From NCBI GenBank assembly GCA_013398295.1, contig VZSF01000638.1, positions 189,609 through 253,608 on the forward strand: DNA of 64,000 nucleotides. The letters are read 5' to 3'. The position numbers and the translations under genes are program-made. Source of the DNA: Chionis minor. Taxonomy: Eukaryota; Chordata; Aves; Charadriiformes; Chionididae. The notes beneath the pieces were generated by a model. The model was given only the letters and a program-made list of their open reading frames with translations. It had not been told where the DNA came from and did not search any database. Of the stretch, positions 14,201 to 23,380 are shown piece after piece (position 1 is the first letter of the stretch; every line of letters starts with the position of its first letter).

Positions 14201-15825
14201 ATTAAACCCATACCATTTGGGTTAAGAGTATTTTTCTTTAATGTCTGCATTTTGAAATTCCCTAGTGAGCATTTTGCGGGCTGGCACAAGCACTGGAGCA
14301 TGGACAGTGTATGCCTACTTTTTCTATTTGGAGGAGGTGCAGACATCTTACAGTGTATATATAACTCATATTTATAACTCATTACCTCATGGGAGGCAAG
14401 TGTGCCCAGCAGGGAAAGCACACGTCCCTCTCTTCATGAGATGTTGGTTCCCTGGAAATCGTAGGCTGACAGCACAACTTGTTACCAAATTCAGTGAAAA
14501 CAGGAGTCCATCAAGTGGTTCGTTTGTCAATGCGGTTATTGACCATATGTAAAATGGAAATGGCCTAAAAGCTCTAGTAAGAAACAAATCCGTTTATAAG
14601 TATTGTTTTACCGTAGCTTGCCTGTTTCTTCCTGTCTATTGAAACTTCTGCCGTTTACTTTTTTAATTACATCTGATTTTTAACAACACATCAGAATCTG
14701 TCCATCCACCCTTTTTCCCCCAGCTGTGCCATTTACTTCTTTCCCAGTTTTTTTCTCCTCACAAATGTGTCCCACACCCTTTGCAGGTCCCCGACATCTT
14801 AGTTCCTGGGGAAAAAAACCACCCTGGAGGGTCTGGAATGCCGTAGCGCACTGCTGCTGGCGGGGCTCCCCAGCACCAGTGCCATGTCTTCACCGTGAAC
14901 CCTGCCAAGCACTGGGTTGCCCTGGTCTCCTGGTGAAGGGGAGATGCTGCTGCGGCTCCTCCTGCCTGGTTGTAGGCTGGGTGCACTAGAGCGGTTTGTT
15001 TTTCCCTTTCAGGGATGGGCAGTCTGGCAAAGTAACTGTGGACGATTACGGTGCCAGGACCGGTAAATCCCCCGGCAAGATGAGACAGTTGAACATCAAT
15101 GGAGATCTGTACGTAGGTGAGTGCTCCCCGTTCACATCCGGGACCCAGAAGCGTTCCTGTTCGTGTGGTTGGCTGCAAGGCAGGGCATCCCAGCTGCAAC
15201 CAGCTTGAGGCAAAGGCTCCACGTGGCAGCCTCTGGTCCTCCACAGCATGTTTTTTGTGGGGAGGATTCTCTGGGTGGGATGGGGGGGACTGGTATGAGA
15301 AGGGACCAGCACTGTGGGGTGCCCTGTGGTACCCCCAGCACGTACACAGAGAAAGATTGAGTGTCAGCTGCAAACCAGGCACCTTAGTGGGAATCTGGGC
15401 ACAAGCTTATTCAGCCCTTACTGGTGCTACAATTTCTGTAGTAAATAATTAGCATCCTATTTTATTATCTCCTGCTTATCCCTTCTGTACTTTGGAGTGC
15501 TTAAAAGCTGTATTAAAAGAACACGACAAACACCACAGAGCAACCTGTAAATTAAAATTCCCTTCTGAGATGTGCTAGGAAGGCTAATGGCGTTGCCGGG
15601 CACGCAGTCTGCCATGCAGCAGCAGACACCCATGTCGGTGAGGAGTTTCTCATGGCTGCCTTTCCCCCAGGTGGCATGAAGGAAATAGCCCTGCATACGA
15701 ACAGGCAGTACATGCGGGGCCTGGTGGGGTGCATCTCCCACCTCACGCTTTCGACCGATTACCACATCTCACTGGTGGAGGATGCCGCTGATGGGAAGAA
15801 CATCAACACGTGTGGGACCAAGTGA
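2138..15825 (+). CDS. EGFLAM: Pikachurin (EGFLAM), C-terminal 324 residues, eight exons
   Basis: EGFLAM encodes a secreted matrix protein that binds alpha-dystroglycan through its laminin-G domains and places bipolar dendrite tips at the photoreceptor ribbon synapse (established for the family). The joined exons are 2138-2249, 3797-3913, 5254-5434, 10128-10206, 11062-11205, 13850-13933, 15013-15116 and 15671-15825. They total 976 nt: one base completing an upstream codon, 324 codons and a TGA. All junctions are GT-AG and all phases match. In order they give the C-terminal half of laminin-G 2, EGF-like 3 with six cysteines, and a complete laminin-G 3. Human pikachurin is about 1017 residues, so roughly the first two thirds, including the fibronectin type III repeats, EGF 1-2 and laminin-G 1, lie upstream of the window. 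Identity is near certain: stretches such as [20 protein letters not shown] and [11 protein letters not shown] match the remembered orthologue almost residue for residue. Confidence 0.95.
2250..3796 (+). other. EGFLAM: EGFLAM intron, nothing further recognised
   Basis: Intron between the two laminin-G 2 exons. It starts GTGAGC and ends TTTCTTGCAG. Two overlapping open frames of about 112 codons on opposite strands around 2291-2839 have no recognisable motifs and I read them as chance. No repeat family was recognised. Confidence 0.75.
3797..3913 (+). CDS. EGFLAM: EGFLAM exon: laminin-G 2, C-terminal part
   Basis: Exactly 39 codons in phase 0, from [20 protein letters not shown] to FSGSIQK. The I-F-I-G-G-V-P segment is the usual laminin-G strand with a following loop, and the Cys in IKCNS is the first half of the domain's terminal disulphide. 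Acceptor TTTCTTGCAG, donor CAGAAG/GTACGT. The same frame runs on into the intron to a stop at 4009, so the longer open frame from 3791 is not the true exon. Confidence 0.95.
3914..5253 (+). other. EGFLAM: EGFLAM intron ending in an unusual T23-A8 acceptor tract
   Basis: Intron with no recognised element until its end. The 3' end has 23 consecutive T (5216-5238), then 8 consecutive A (5239-5246), then CACATAG. The A-run separates the pyrimidine tract from the AG. A 105-codon open frame covering 4936-5253 has no recognisable domain. Confidence 0.75.
5216..5246 (+). repeat. T23-A8 homopolymer pair next to a splice acceptor
   Basis: A run of 23 T directly followed by 8 A, ending 7 bases before the exon at 5254. 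The two halves could pair. The homopolymer is likely length-variable between individuals and may be miscalled in assemblies. Confidence 0.9.
5254..5434 (+). CDS. EGFLAM: EGFLAM exon: end of laminin-G 2 and EGF-like domain 3
   Basis: Sixty codons plus one base, beginning [20 protein letters not shown]. The EGF-like domain follows, with six cysteines in the pattern C-x4-C-x5-C-x8-C-x-C-x8-[14 protein letters not shown], then [14 protein letters not shown]. The first EGF cysteine follows the AAHP linker typical of pikachurin. Acceptor CACATAG, donor CAAAAAG/GTAACG. The exon ends in phase 1. Confidence 0.95.
5435..6806 (+). other. EGFLAM: EGFLAM intron, 5' part
   Basis: Intron sequence between the EGF exon and the LTR fragment. 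Positions 6440-6790 are clearly richer in G and C than the rest and carry overlapping open frames of 64-98 codons on both strands, none with a recognisable domain. I see no gene here. Confidence 0.65.
6807..7226 (+). mobile_element. Avian endogenous retrovirus LTR, 3'-truncated
   Basis: Starts TGTTGTGGTTTAACCCCAGC, the 5' end of a common avian ERV LTR. Family landmarks follow: GTGGGTTGAGATAAAGGCAG near 6934, GTTTAATAGAACAG near 6951, and ATGGAATATTCCACTGGCCA near 7141. It stops at CTTGACTGGTG near 7226, where an antisense CR1 begins. The last 100 or so bases expected by comparison with the copy at 58866-59408 are missing. It has no internal retroviral genes beside it. An ACC/ACT-rich microsatellite has grown inside it at about 6984-7040. 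Confidence 0.82.
6984..7040. repeat. ACC/ACT trinucleotide microsatellite inside the LTR
   Basis: Imperfect ACC repeats pass into ACT repeats and then AAT-rich sequence. The region occupies the part of the LTR that is already A-rich in the family. Expect length variation. Confidence 0.85.
7227..7520 (-). mobile_element. CR1 retrotransposon 3' end, antisense to EGFLAM
   Basis: The plus strand begins TCACAGAATCACAGAATG, the reverse complement of a CR1 3' tail. Read on the minus strand it continues through the usual CR1 3' region, with a conceptual translation around [20 protein letters not shown] that is recognisable in many avian CR1 copies. The match fades near 7515-7570, so the copy is 5'-truncated as most are. 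The left end abuts the truncated LTR directly. Confidence 0.85.
7521..10127 (+). other. EGFLAM: EGFLAM intron, 3' part
   Basis: Intron between the CR1 and the first laminin-G 3 exon. The largest open frame is a 205-codon minus-strand frame at 9481-10098, without recognisable motifs and antisense to the gene. The intron ends in a good pyrimidine-rich acceptor, ATTTACTTTTCAG, at 10115-10127. Confidence 0.65.
10128..10206 (+). CDS. EGFLAM: EGFLAM exon: start of laminin-G 3
   Basis: A 79-nt exon. Its first two bases complete an Ala codon; then [20 protein letters not shown] and PDILK follow, and AG at the end begins an Arg codon. The E-I-P-Q-F-x-G-x-S-Y-L segment is the first strand of the last laminin-G domain. 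Acceptor TTACTTTTCAG, donor GAAAAG/GTAATA. It is missed by open-frame scans because it is short. Confidence 0.95.
10207..11061 (+). other. EGFLAM: EGFLAM intron, nothing recognised
   Basis: Short intron starting GTAATA and ending ACGTTAAACAG. A 126-codon minus-strand open frame at 10258-10638 has no known motif. No repeats recognised. Confidence 0.75.
11062..11205 (+). CDS. EGFLAM: EGFLAM exon: laminin-G 3, first sheet
   Basis: A 144-nt exon. One base completes Arg, then [20 protein letters not shown] and a segment including [20 protein letters not shown]. The G-L-L-x-W and S-D-F-I-S-L-x-L-x-x-G patterns are standard laminin-G strands; the conserved Asp residues in this region belong to the usual calcium-site neighbourhood. 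Note an RGD tripeptide in WRGDSP, which I also remember in the human protein. Donor TTCAG/GTAAAC. Confidence 0.95.
11206..13849 (+). other. EGFLAM: EGFLAM intron, nothing recognised
   Basis: Intron with a duplicated CACATGGCAGCAG at about 11629-11660 and a poly-T run near 12111-12124. A 174-codon plus-strand open frame at 11467-11991 shows no recognisable domain. No transposon was identified. The acceptor is TTTTTTTAATTATAG. Confidence 0.7.
13850..13933 (+). CDS. EGFLAM: EGFLAM exon: laminin-G 3, middle strands
   Basis: An 84-nt exon that reads [20 protein letters not shown] then WHRVKAV, with a split Arg codon at its end. Y-N-x-G-S-G and D-G-x-W-H-x-V are hallmark laminin-G motifs. Donor TTCG/GTAAGT, a strong consensus. 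Confidence 0.95.
13934..15012 (+). other. EGFLAM: EGFLAM intron, nothing recognised
   Basis: Intron starting GTAAGT and ending TTTTTCCCTTTCAG. It is moderately GC-rich toward its 3' end. A 207-codon minus-strand open frame spans 14759-15382 and crosses the next exon in antisense; it has no recognisable features. Confidence 0.75.
15013..15116 (+). CDS. EGFLAM: EGFLAM exon: laminin-G 3, later strands
   Basis: A 104-nt exon reading [20 protein letters not shown], then [14 protein letters not shown], with a split Gly codon at each junction side. The I-N-G-x-L-Y-V-G strand is typical of the fold. Acceptor CCCTTTCAG, donor ACGTAG/GTGAGT. Confidence 0.96.
15117..15670 (+). other. EGFLAM: Last EGFLAM intron
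   Basis: A 554-nt intron with no recognised element. It starts GTGAGT and ends CTGCCTTTCCCCCAG, a strong acceptor. Confidence 0.85.
15671..15825 (+). CDS. EGFLAM: EGFLAM last coding exon and stop
   Basis: Fifty-one codons after two bases that finish a Gly codon: [20 protein letters not shown], then [20 protein letters not shown], then [10 protein letters not shown] and TGA at 15823-15825. The Cys of VGC and the Cys of NTC form the expected terminal laminin-G disulphide. The protein ends a few residues after that Cys, as in mammals. Confidence 0.96.
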
Positions 15826-15945
15826 CAAGAGAGGAATCGCGGTGCAGAGGACCCGTCGTGTGCTTGCGTGTGTGGCTGAACATGAGCTGGCTGCCACAGC
15901 CTGCTATGGCCAGCCGACGTTCACCACCTGGGAAAACCGTAAAAA

Positions 15946-15951
15946 AATAAA
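15946..15951 (+). promoter_or_regulatory. EGFLAM: Proximal polyadenylation signal AATAAA, EGFLAM
   Basis: Canonical hexamer in an A-rich stretch 121 nt after the stop, followed within 20-50 nt by T-rich and CT-rich sequence. Confidence 0.5.
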
Positions 15952-16857
15952 ACGACATTTTTCCCTCTCCTTTCCTCTCCTTTCCTGGCCAAACCAAACC
16001 GACTATTTTGTGTAGGAACTGTGACCTCTACCCATTAAGTGTTTAGTGAATGCTAAAGGTTGTGCATTGGTGCAAAGGGCAAAGACATGTGTGATGTTAT
16101 GAGTAGCGCAATGACTGTGTTGTGGTCCTTAGGTTATCTTTTGTAATATCAGAGAAAGCGATCTCGAAACACCTGCGTTCATTCCATCCTGAAGTGGTAC
16201 AATGACTGTATTGTTCAACAAATTCACCATCAGGCAGCATATCTATGCATTCAAATGTATGTCCTGGAACAAGCAGTTCTCCTTACCACTCTCTGATTTA
16301 GCTAAATGATGTTTTATCCTCTCTAAATAACAGCTACAGTGACTGGTTTCAAAATATTGTTGTTTGTTGAGGAGGAAAGTTCTTAAAGTCTTCTTTTTTT
16401 ATGACAAGCAACAAAATCAATGAACCAATTTTGTAGAAGTAATTTTATACTGGTATATTTTTTATAGCAGCAGCAGACCTGCTTACATGGTATAACTTTT
16501 AACATTTAGGTGTACTATAAGATTAGCTCTTTGCACACTTTCCTAAAGATAGCAAAGTGACCTGTGGTTTAAATTTGTTATATGAGAGGCTTAATGTCTG
16601 TATTACACATTTTTGTTGGGGATATTTGTGAGTTATGACCAGTCTTAAATCTGAGTTTTTTTGTTTTGTAAATTTTGACAGTTTAAAATTGTACATTATG
16701 AAGCTTACCTGGCTTAAACAGATTAAAAGATTAGGGAAAAAAAAGAGCAAATGCTTGCTACTGTGGTATTATAAATCACTTTTTTTTTTTCTTGTTTTTT
16801 GCTGAGAAATGAGAAAAGGGATGTGCAAGAGACCTTGGTGGGTCACAGTCCTCTTAA

Positions 16858-16863
16858 AATAAA
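16858..16863 (+). promoter_or_regulatory. EGFLAM: Distal polyadenylation signal AATAAA, EGFLAM
   Basis: Canonical hexamer in CTTAAAATAAAATG, followed by a T-rich stretch (GTTTTC). It is the last clear signal before the more GC-rich intergenic DNA. Confidence 0.5.
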
Positions 16864-16880
16864 ATGTTTTCTAGGCACTG

Positions 16881-19800
16881 GACCAACACTTATGCAACCT
16901 TGATTGCCAAACTGTAATTTAAGCAGGCAAACAGAGTGCTGTCGAGACACTGAGGAAATGGTCCAGAATTTCATAGTTTGGAGATTTTTCTTCCTTAACT
17001 CTTCGTTCGAAGTGGATCAGTGAGTCATCAGGGAAGGGGGGGAGAAGAGAGACCCACCCTGTAGCGCGGCACCCCACGGATCACCACGAGCTGGCAGCAG
17101 GAAAAGCACAAACCTCCTCAGCAGCACTGGCTCATTTGAATGCCTGAGTTAAAAGGACCTGATGTGGCAAACCAAAGGGGATCAGGAGGTTTCTGCTGCG
17201 TTTTTGCTGTGCCCAGGGTTCTCCTGGCACCCTGGGAGCTAAAACAAGTTCCCGAGACTCTCCCTACCTACAGCTGACGGTGAGTAGCTGCAGTCTGAAG
17301 CGAAAAAAATAGAGTAGCTGGTGGTAGATACTGGTACATGCAAATAACTGCCAAGGAGACCTCAGCTCCTCTCGTGCATGCTGAAAGGCACACCCTGATC
17401 CCCTAGGTGAAAGATCTTGTGCTCCATGTAGGTACAGCATCAGTGGTCAAAACCAGGCGCTTGTTAGAAAAAGAAACAAACAGAAAAATACATGATGCTG
17501 CCAGTGTGTAATGTGCACCTGTGCTCTGCCCCCTGCTCAAATCACATTTCAGAAAAACAGCACATAGAAGACATGGGCAGCTTGCAGAGGAGCTGGAGAC
17601 ATTCGTGGCTCTCGTCCCAGGAGAAGCAAAGTGAACATGGGGAGGGAGAAACCTGTGCGTGATTGGGAAAAAGCAGGGTAAAGTATATGTGACCAAGATG
17701 TGACTTTCACATGAAAGTAAATGGGAGTTCGATGCCATGGGCTGTAAAGGGGAAATGTGCCAAGTTTGTAAAGGGGTAAAATCTGAAACCTCTGGAGGCT
17801 GAAGGTCTTGCTGGCCACTCGCTGCAGCAGCCCTGTGGCGGTGGCTGGACACAGCCTGCGCTCGGGCTGTGTCTCGGGCACTGTACGCTGGAGAGGGAAG
17901 GTTCACATTTTATGAACTTGAGGGGTTTCCCAGATGGTAGTGACCTCTCCTGACCTGGCAGAGGGTGGGGAGGGCTGGCTGGCTGCACCCCCAGTCCTGG
18001 GGACCGTCTGTGCTGCCAGTGACGAGGGACAGTGCTGGTCCAGAAATGGCATCAGTCTCTGCTCTGTCACGTGTGCCTCCCCTTTCCCACCCTTTCATGT
18101 CTGTTGCAGGGTTTGCAGAGCAGCTCAAAGGCAAACATCTGGCGGGAGAGGTCTCTATTTTAAGATAGTTTACTGCAGAATAACAGCCGCTTTGGTACAA
18201 CGTGATACTTCTCCAGAAAAAAAGCTGCTCTTTGAAACGTAGGGTAGGGGGGGAAGCGGGTAGGAAATACCTCCGTTGTTGTTGTGGAAAAAGAAGAGCA
18301 ACAAACGGCAGCGCCCCAAATGCCTGTTTCCAACCATGCGTATCACCGCGCGGGAATTCGGAGCTGGTGGCGTCACCCCGCTGTGACACAGACTGAGCAC
18401 GAGCAGCACAGCTGTGTGGTGCTGGCCGGGCAGGGGGGAAGAGCAAAGATGCTGCAGGGTTTGAATCTTTTAAAGGAAAAAAATAAAAAAAAGTCCTTTC
18501 TGCATCCTTTTAAAGGTAGTCTGAGAAACATCCGAAGAGGGAAGCGTCCTGCATCTCCATCTCCAGCCTCCCTGGTGAAGCTTGGGGCTGGGTGAGAGGC
18601 ACTTCCACTTAAGCAGGAAATAGATGCCAGAAACTCCAGAACATCTGACCAGATGTGGAGGTTCAGCCACTCGCCACCCCCCTGATGCCGGGCCAGGGAA
18701 GGAGAGGGGAAAGGCGGACAGTGCATGGCAGAGTGCTTAGTCATTTTCCCAGGAACTGGCCTGGATGTGCTGCTTGCTGTCCCTGAGGCCGTTTATTAAT
18801 CATATTATTTATTGCTCGGGCCGTATCAGATGCTCAGCATGACCCTGGGGCTGCGGTAGGATGAGCTCTTGCCAGTTTACAGAGCCCTGCCCTTTTTGCT
18901 GCAGGTACCTGTGTGAACCAGCTGTGAAGCCAGCAGTCCCAGGTGCTTCTGCCTCTCTTTGCAAGTTAATTGCCCTCCTAAAATGGCAGTTCCAAGGCAC
19001 AGCGTATCTCGCTGGTCTCCGCCACTCTTCCACCTCCCTGAGAACCAGCCATTTGGGAATTAGCAGCTAGGTTTACTCAGGTCATCCTAAAGCAAAATAA
19101 GGAAGCAAAATAAAAGCAAGCAGAAAGAGACAGCGAGGGTAACTAAAGCCAGATGAGACTTAGCAATGGTCCCCGTGGTAGGCAAATTCCTGTTGCACCG
19201 GTGTGTCCTGCGTGGTCCAAGGTGAGGAGTCAGGAGCTCTTTTCCATCCTAGTGGTGCCAGCCTGTCCCCAGGGAGCAGAGAGGCAAATAGAAGGAGGGG
19301 CTGCCAGGGTTGGGAAGCTGCTGATTGCCTGCTGGCACATGAGCCTGCAACAGGGTGCCTGTTAAAAGATACTCTTCTGTCAGCCAGGCTTTGCTTTCGA
19401 GAAAACATTTTCATTCTGTTCATAAATCAAAATAAATCGTGTGGGGAACGCATCGTTCCTGTTCTGCACACAGCTCCCTCCACGGCGGCACCACCCGGCA
19501 AGGGGCAAATCTACTCACTTTAAAGCACTAGAGAAAGTGCAGCTGTGGTTTACTCGTGGAGAGCAGCAGCCACATCCTGTTAGACAGATCCATCTTTATA
19601 TCAGCATTTTATTTATTGGTGGGGGGTGTGTGTCTGTGTGTGTGTGTGCACACAGTGGGGTTTCCCTTCTCCAAAGCAACACCTTGCTCTGATGTCCAAG
19701 CCAGGGCATCGCCTGCTCCAGTGAGTGCATCCCTCCTTCGCTCTCCATTTTTCCATCGGTTTGAGTCACTGTGGGTACCCTCGGTCCCCTTGCTGGGCGA

Positions 19801-22564
19801 TGGTGTGTCCTTGCCCCCGTGCTTGGGCATCTTGCACATAAATAACAAACCAGTGCCAGCACCTGCCGTCACCACAGCTCTGCGAGGTCCTGGCTTTCCG
19901 CCCCCACGGACGGGACCCGACTCATCTGTGAGTGCCCTCTTCCCAACGCCCCTGCAACGGAGACTGCCTGGCAGCACTGTGACCAACTGCCCTTTTTTCT
20001 CCCAAATATCTGTTCACTGTCAGAGCATTTCTCTTTGTTTATTGTGCACAGGACAAAGACAATGTTGTTCCTCTCCCCCCACTATTCCTTTCTTAAACTT
20101 CACTCAGTCTTCCTTACTAGAAAAACAATGGTGCTGGTTCTTCCAACACCCATCCCCACAGATTATGTTTCCAGCACATGATATATGGGGACAGCATAGA
20201 AGAAATGGGTCTGCTAAGCACAGACACCCCTCATTCAGGCTCACAAACCAGTGGCTTTCCAACCTTTTTTTTTTTTGTTTTGCAGACCCTTAAATATTTT
20301 CTAGTGGCAATAGCAGCAGCATATGTGGTCACTTTTTTTGAACATGGTTGAATTTTCCTATCTTTTCTTGTCTTTTGAAGCTGCTGGAGGGGCAATATTT
20401 AATATTTTCTTTACAATTTCTGGTGCTTCCTTTCTTTTTTCTTGCTAAAGCTTTTTACGTTGGTGTCAGCAAAGCAGAATTCAAAAATGAAAGCACCGAT
20501 TTATCATCACTTTTAGGCAGTTTTCATTTGAACAGATTGCTCTTACCAAAACAGATTTTTTTTTTAGACCTAACAAATGCCTTGTACACAGGGACTCTGG
20601 AACCTTTATTTATGTGTTGAGAATAACTTTTTGTGGTTGCAAATGTGAGGAAATGCTGGATGTTAATGCTACAGCTGGTGCCAAATATTAGGAGCGGCTA
20701 GTGTTGACAGCACAGGTAGTGTCAAGCAGAAGGTAAGGATGTGTGCTGGAACAGGGCGAGGAACCTCTCCCCACACTTGTCCCAGTGGTGAAAAAAAGGG
20801 CAGTCCACGTGCTCCTTCATCACCCACCTTTTGAACTCAGTTGCTGTGATTTTGTAGCACAACTTCCTTCCTTTGAACAGCCACGATACTACGTGAAACT
20901 CGGTGATTTTAATTAGTTTGTAGAAGCATATTTATGGTTCTCGGGTACCTCATAAATGCACCCAAAATTAAAAGCTTCAGCTTCAGCTCACAACTGGCTC
21001 GGGGTATTTCACCTGCAGTGGCTGCGTGTTGTAAACACGGCACAGCAGGGTATTGTCAGCCACTGATTTCTGCTCTGGCCTCATGACTACAACACCCCCT
21101 GATTTGTCCTGGGGGTAAATCAGCACAGGTGTGGGGCCACCGCTGCAGGTGGGCATCCTGCGCCAGCGCAGGGATGGTGGTGTCCATGGAAGGGTCAGAC
21201 TCACCTCACCTCTCCCAGGGCAGGAGCTCTGAGCTGCTTTCCCACATTCGCTAACTGGCCTGTACCTGCTGTGGACGTGGCACAGCTCCCTCCCCGTGAA
21301 GAAGCCCACTATTTCTATGTTCCTCTGGTGCTGCTGTTGCATGAGTACCTCTGTGCTAACAGACCAGGAGCTCCAGCTGTCCCTGCGCTTTGTTAAATAC
21401 CAAACCCAACAGGATTAGTCTGGTTTTGCCAAGGTTTGAACAAGCTGTAGCTGAACAGCTGCTAAACTCCTTAGAAGATAGTGCAAAACCATCATCCTTC
21501 CACTCCTTTTAAACCAGAGGCCCAGGCGATGGAGCTCAACCTGTCTTGGAACTCCTCCCTGGTGTTCCTGTACTGGCCAAAGCAGTTGCAGGGCTTGAGA
21601 GCACAGCTGTAGGATTTCACTTTTGGAACAACCGAAGCTATTCCTCATTTCCACATCTCTACATGTTGCAGTCTTTGTACTGCTTAAATGGCGTCGTCCC
21701 TTTGATCCCACACCTTCCCAGCGCTCGGTGGAGCTCAGACATCCAGGGTAGCTGGTGTCATCCCAGTAAGCTGCACCAACCTGCTATTGTGAGATGAGGA
21801 ATTGACTCCTGCTTTCGAGACCATCTTCAAAGAGATGGGAGAGAACACAGTGCCACCATGCAACAGTGGCTTTTCATGACATGCGGGGATATGGTACTTG
21901 TTTGTTCACACACTGCTAAGCCCATGGGCCACTCCCTTGTTCAGATGTGGTGGTTAGCTGAGCCACAAAATTCCTTGGCTGTTGCTAGGACAAGTGCATG
22001 CTGTGACTTAAATGGCCTCAAACATAAAGCCCATATTACCGCCACCATAGAAGCCGATTGTCTCCATTCCACTAAAACACACTGAGAAAGTCTCCTGCAT
22101 CACCCAAGCCAACCCCACAGCGCACCGCCTGCACCCCTTGTTCCTGCCACTGTGTCCTTCGTCCTGGAACAGGGATGTCCACCACATAGACCTGCCCACC
22201 ACGGAGACCCTCTGGCTGCTGACCTCTGCACGTCTCAAATGCCCAGCTGTGTTAGATCCGTAAGCCAGGGAGGACATGGGGAAGTCAGCTGGAAGTCAAT
22301 CATCACATGGCACGGTGGGAACAGGAGGGTTTCAGCGAACCATGTGTGTACGCACTGTGGCATGCTGCGCTCCGGAGAAGCAGCTCGGAGAATTATCCGT
22401 GTTACTACCCGCTCTGCCGATCGAGAAGCCAAGGCTACGCTTGCCAGATCCTGTGGTTATTTACTCTGGCGCAAAATTAAAATAACTGTGTTTGTACTGG
22501 AGCATGAGCCGAGTTTAACTCTTAACTTAAAAATAAACATGCAGGCAAGAAATACGAAAACATA
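16881..22564. other. Intergenic region between EGFLAM and LIFR, no supported gene
   Basis: The two genes converge on this roughly 5.7-kb stretch. It is more GC-rich than its surroundings, notably 17000-19400 and 21000-22400, and carries many overlapping short open frames on both strands, as GC-rich DNA does. The longest plus-strand frame (19556-20293, 245 codons) crosses a TG microsatellite and has no recognisable domain. I see no tRNA, no transposon that I can name and no CpG-island-like promoter I would defend. Confidence 0.6.
19626..19654. repeat. TG dinucleotide microsatellite
   Basis: A run of about a dozen TG units with one TC interruption, preceded by a G run. Likely polymorphic. Confidence 0.85.
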
Positions 22565-22584
22565 TAAGAGTGTAAGAAAATATA

Positions 22585-22590
22585 TTTATT
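22585..22590 (-). promoter_or_regulatory. LIFR: Distal polyadenylation signal AATAAA, LIFR
   Basis: TTTATT on the plus strand is AATAAA on the minus strand. Beyond it the minus strand is U-rich (ATATTTTCTTAC and further T runs), as expected downstream of a cleavage site. It is the last good signal before the GC-rich intergenic DNA. Confidence 0.55.
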
Positions 22591-23336
22591 AAATTCCATG
22601 GCAATACTATGGTAAAATTGTTAAATACATGCGTATTTTTAGACACCCAAGCAATACAACAGGCGTTACGACAGCCAAGCAAACTAGATTTAAAACATAC
22701 GCAAAGTTGGTATCTTAGTGTTAGGTTAGTCTTAAATGTCATCTGCCACACTGGAATATTATTTCCCCAACATGATCCCACGCTTCCTTTTTCAAGCATG
22801 CATTTGTTTAATGGCTTAGCTAATACATTTTCATGTTGATATACTTTGTTGAATCAGTATTTTACTTAGTATGCTACAACTTCATTAAAGTGCCTTGTGA
22901 TGATTTTGCTTAAATTGTGAAAGAAGTACTTTTTCAATAGCGGATTTGGAAGCTGGAAAACTTCAGTATCATTCAGCAACAGAAGTATGTTAAATGACTG
23001 ATTAGATTTAGTGTGTTAGGAAAACTATTTTGTCAGCTTGATTTATTGATTTATTCTCAGAATTAATTTCTATAGATGACTACTTCAAATTGGCAAACAA
23101 TATTTTCACTAATATTAAACAGAAGTCCATTAAAATCTTTGTAAAAACAGAACATAAAAACATCTCTAAACAAATCACATACGCTGTAAAAAAAATGGTA
23201 TAAAAAGAGCTAAAAAAAATTGAACCTGTTCACAGTATATATTTTAAAAGTTACAGCATTATAGTACAACGTGGTTTGCTGTTTTTTTCAGGTGACCTGT
23301 ATGACTCCACTAGCCAGTTTTGTGTGCCACAACAGG

Positions 23337-23360
23337 ATCAAAGTTCAAATCAAAGTTCAA
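23337..23360. repeat. Exact 12-bp tandem duplication in LIFR 3' UTR
   Basis: Two perfect copies of ATCAAAGTTCAA stand end to end. The unit holds CAAAGTTCA, which resembles half of a DR1 nuclear-receptor site. It directly precedes a 10-bp inverted repeat. Confidence 0.9.
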
Positions 23361-23380
23361 TAGTACCTTCAGGTACTATT
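23359..23380. repeat. Perfect 10-bp inverted repeat with 2-nt loop in LIFR 3' UTR
   Basis: AATAGTACCT and AGGTACTATT are exact reverse complements separated by TC. In RNA this would make a compact hairpin, though a 2-nt loop would force the top pair open. Confidence 0.85.

Larger units (their letters stand above)
15826..16880 (+). other. EGFLAM: EGFLAM 3' untranslated region (inferred)
   Basis: AT-rich sequence after the stop with no open frame of note. AATAAA occurs at 15946-15951, about 120 nt past the stop, and again at 16858-16863; an ATTAAA lies near 16722-16727. Either a short or a roughly 1-kb 3' UTR is possible; the end given here is a guess from the distal signal. Confidence 0.5.

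Noticed and set aside
14759..15382. 207-codon minus-strand open frame overlapping an EGFLAM exon
   Set aside because: It is a shadow of GC-rich exon and intron DNA on the other strand; no known motif.
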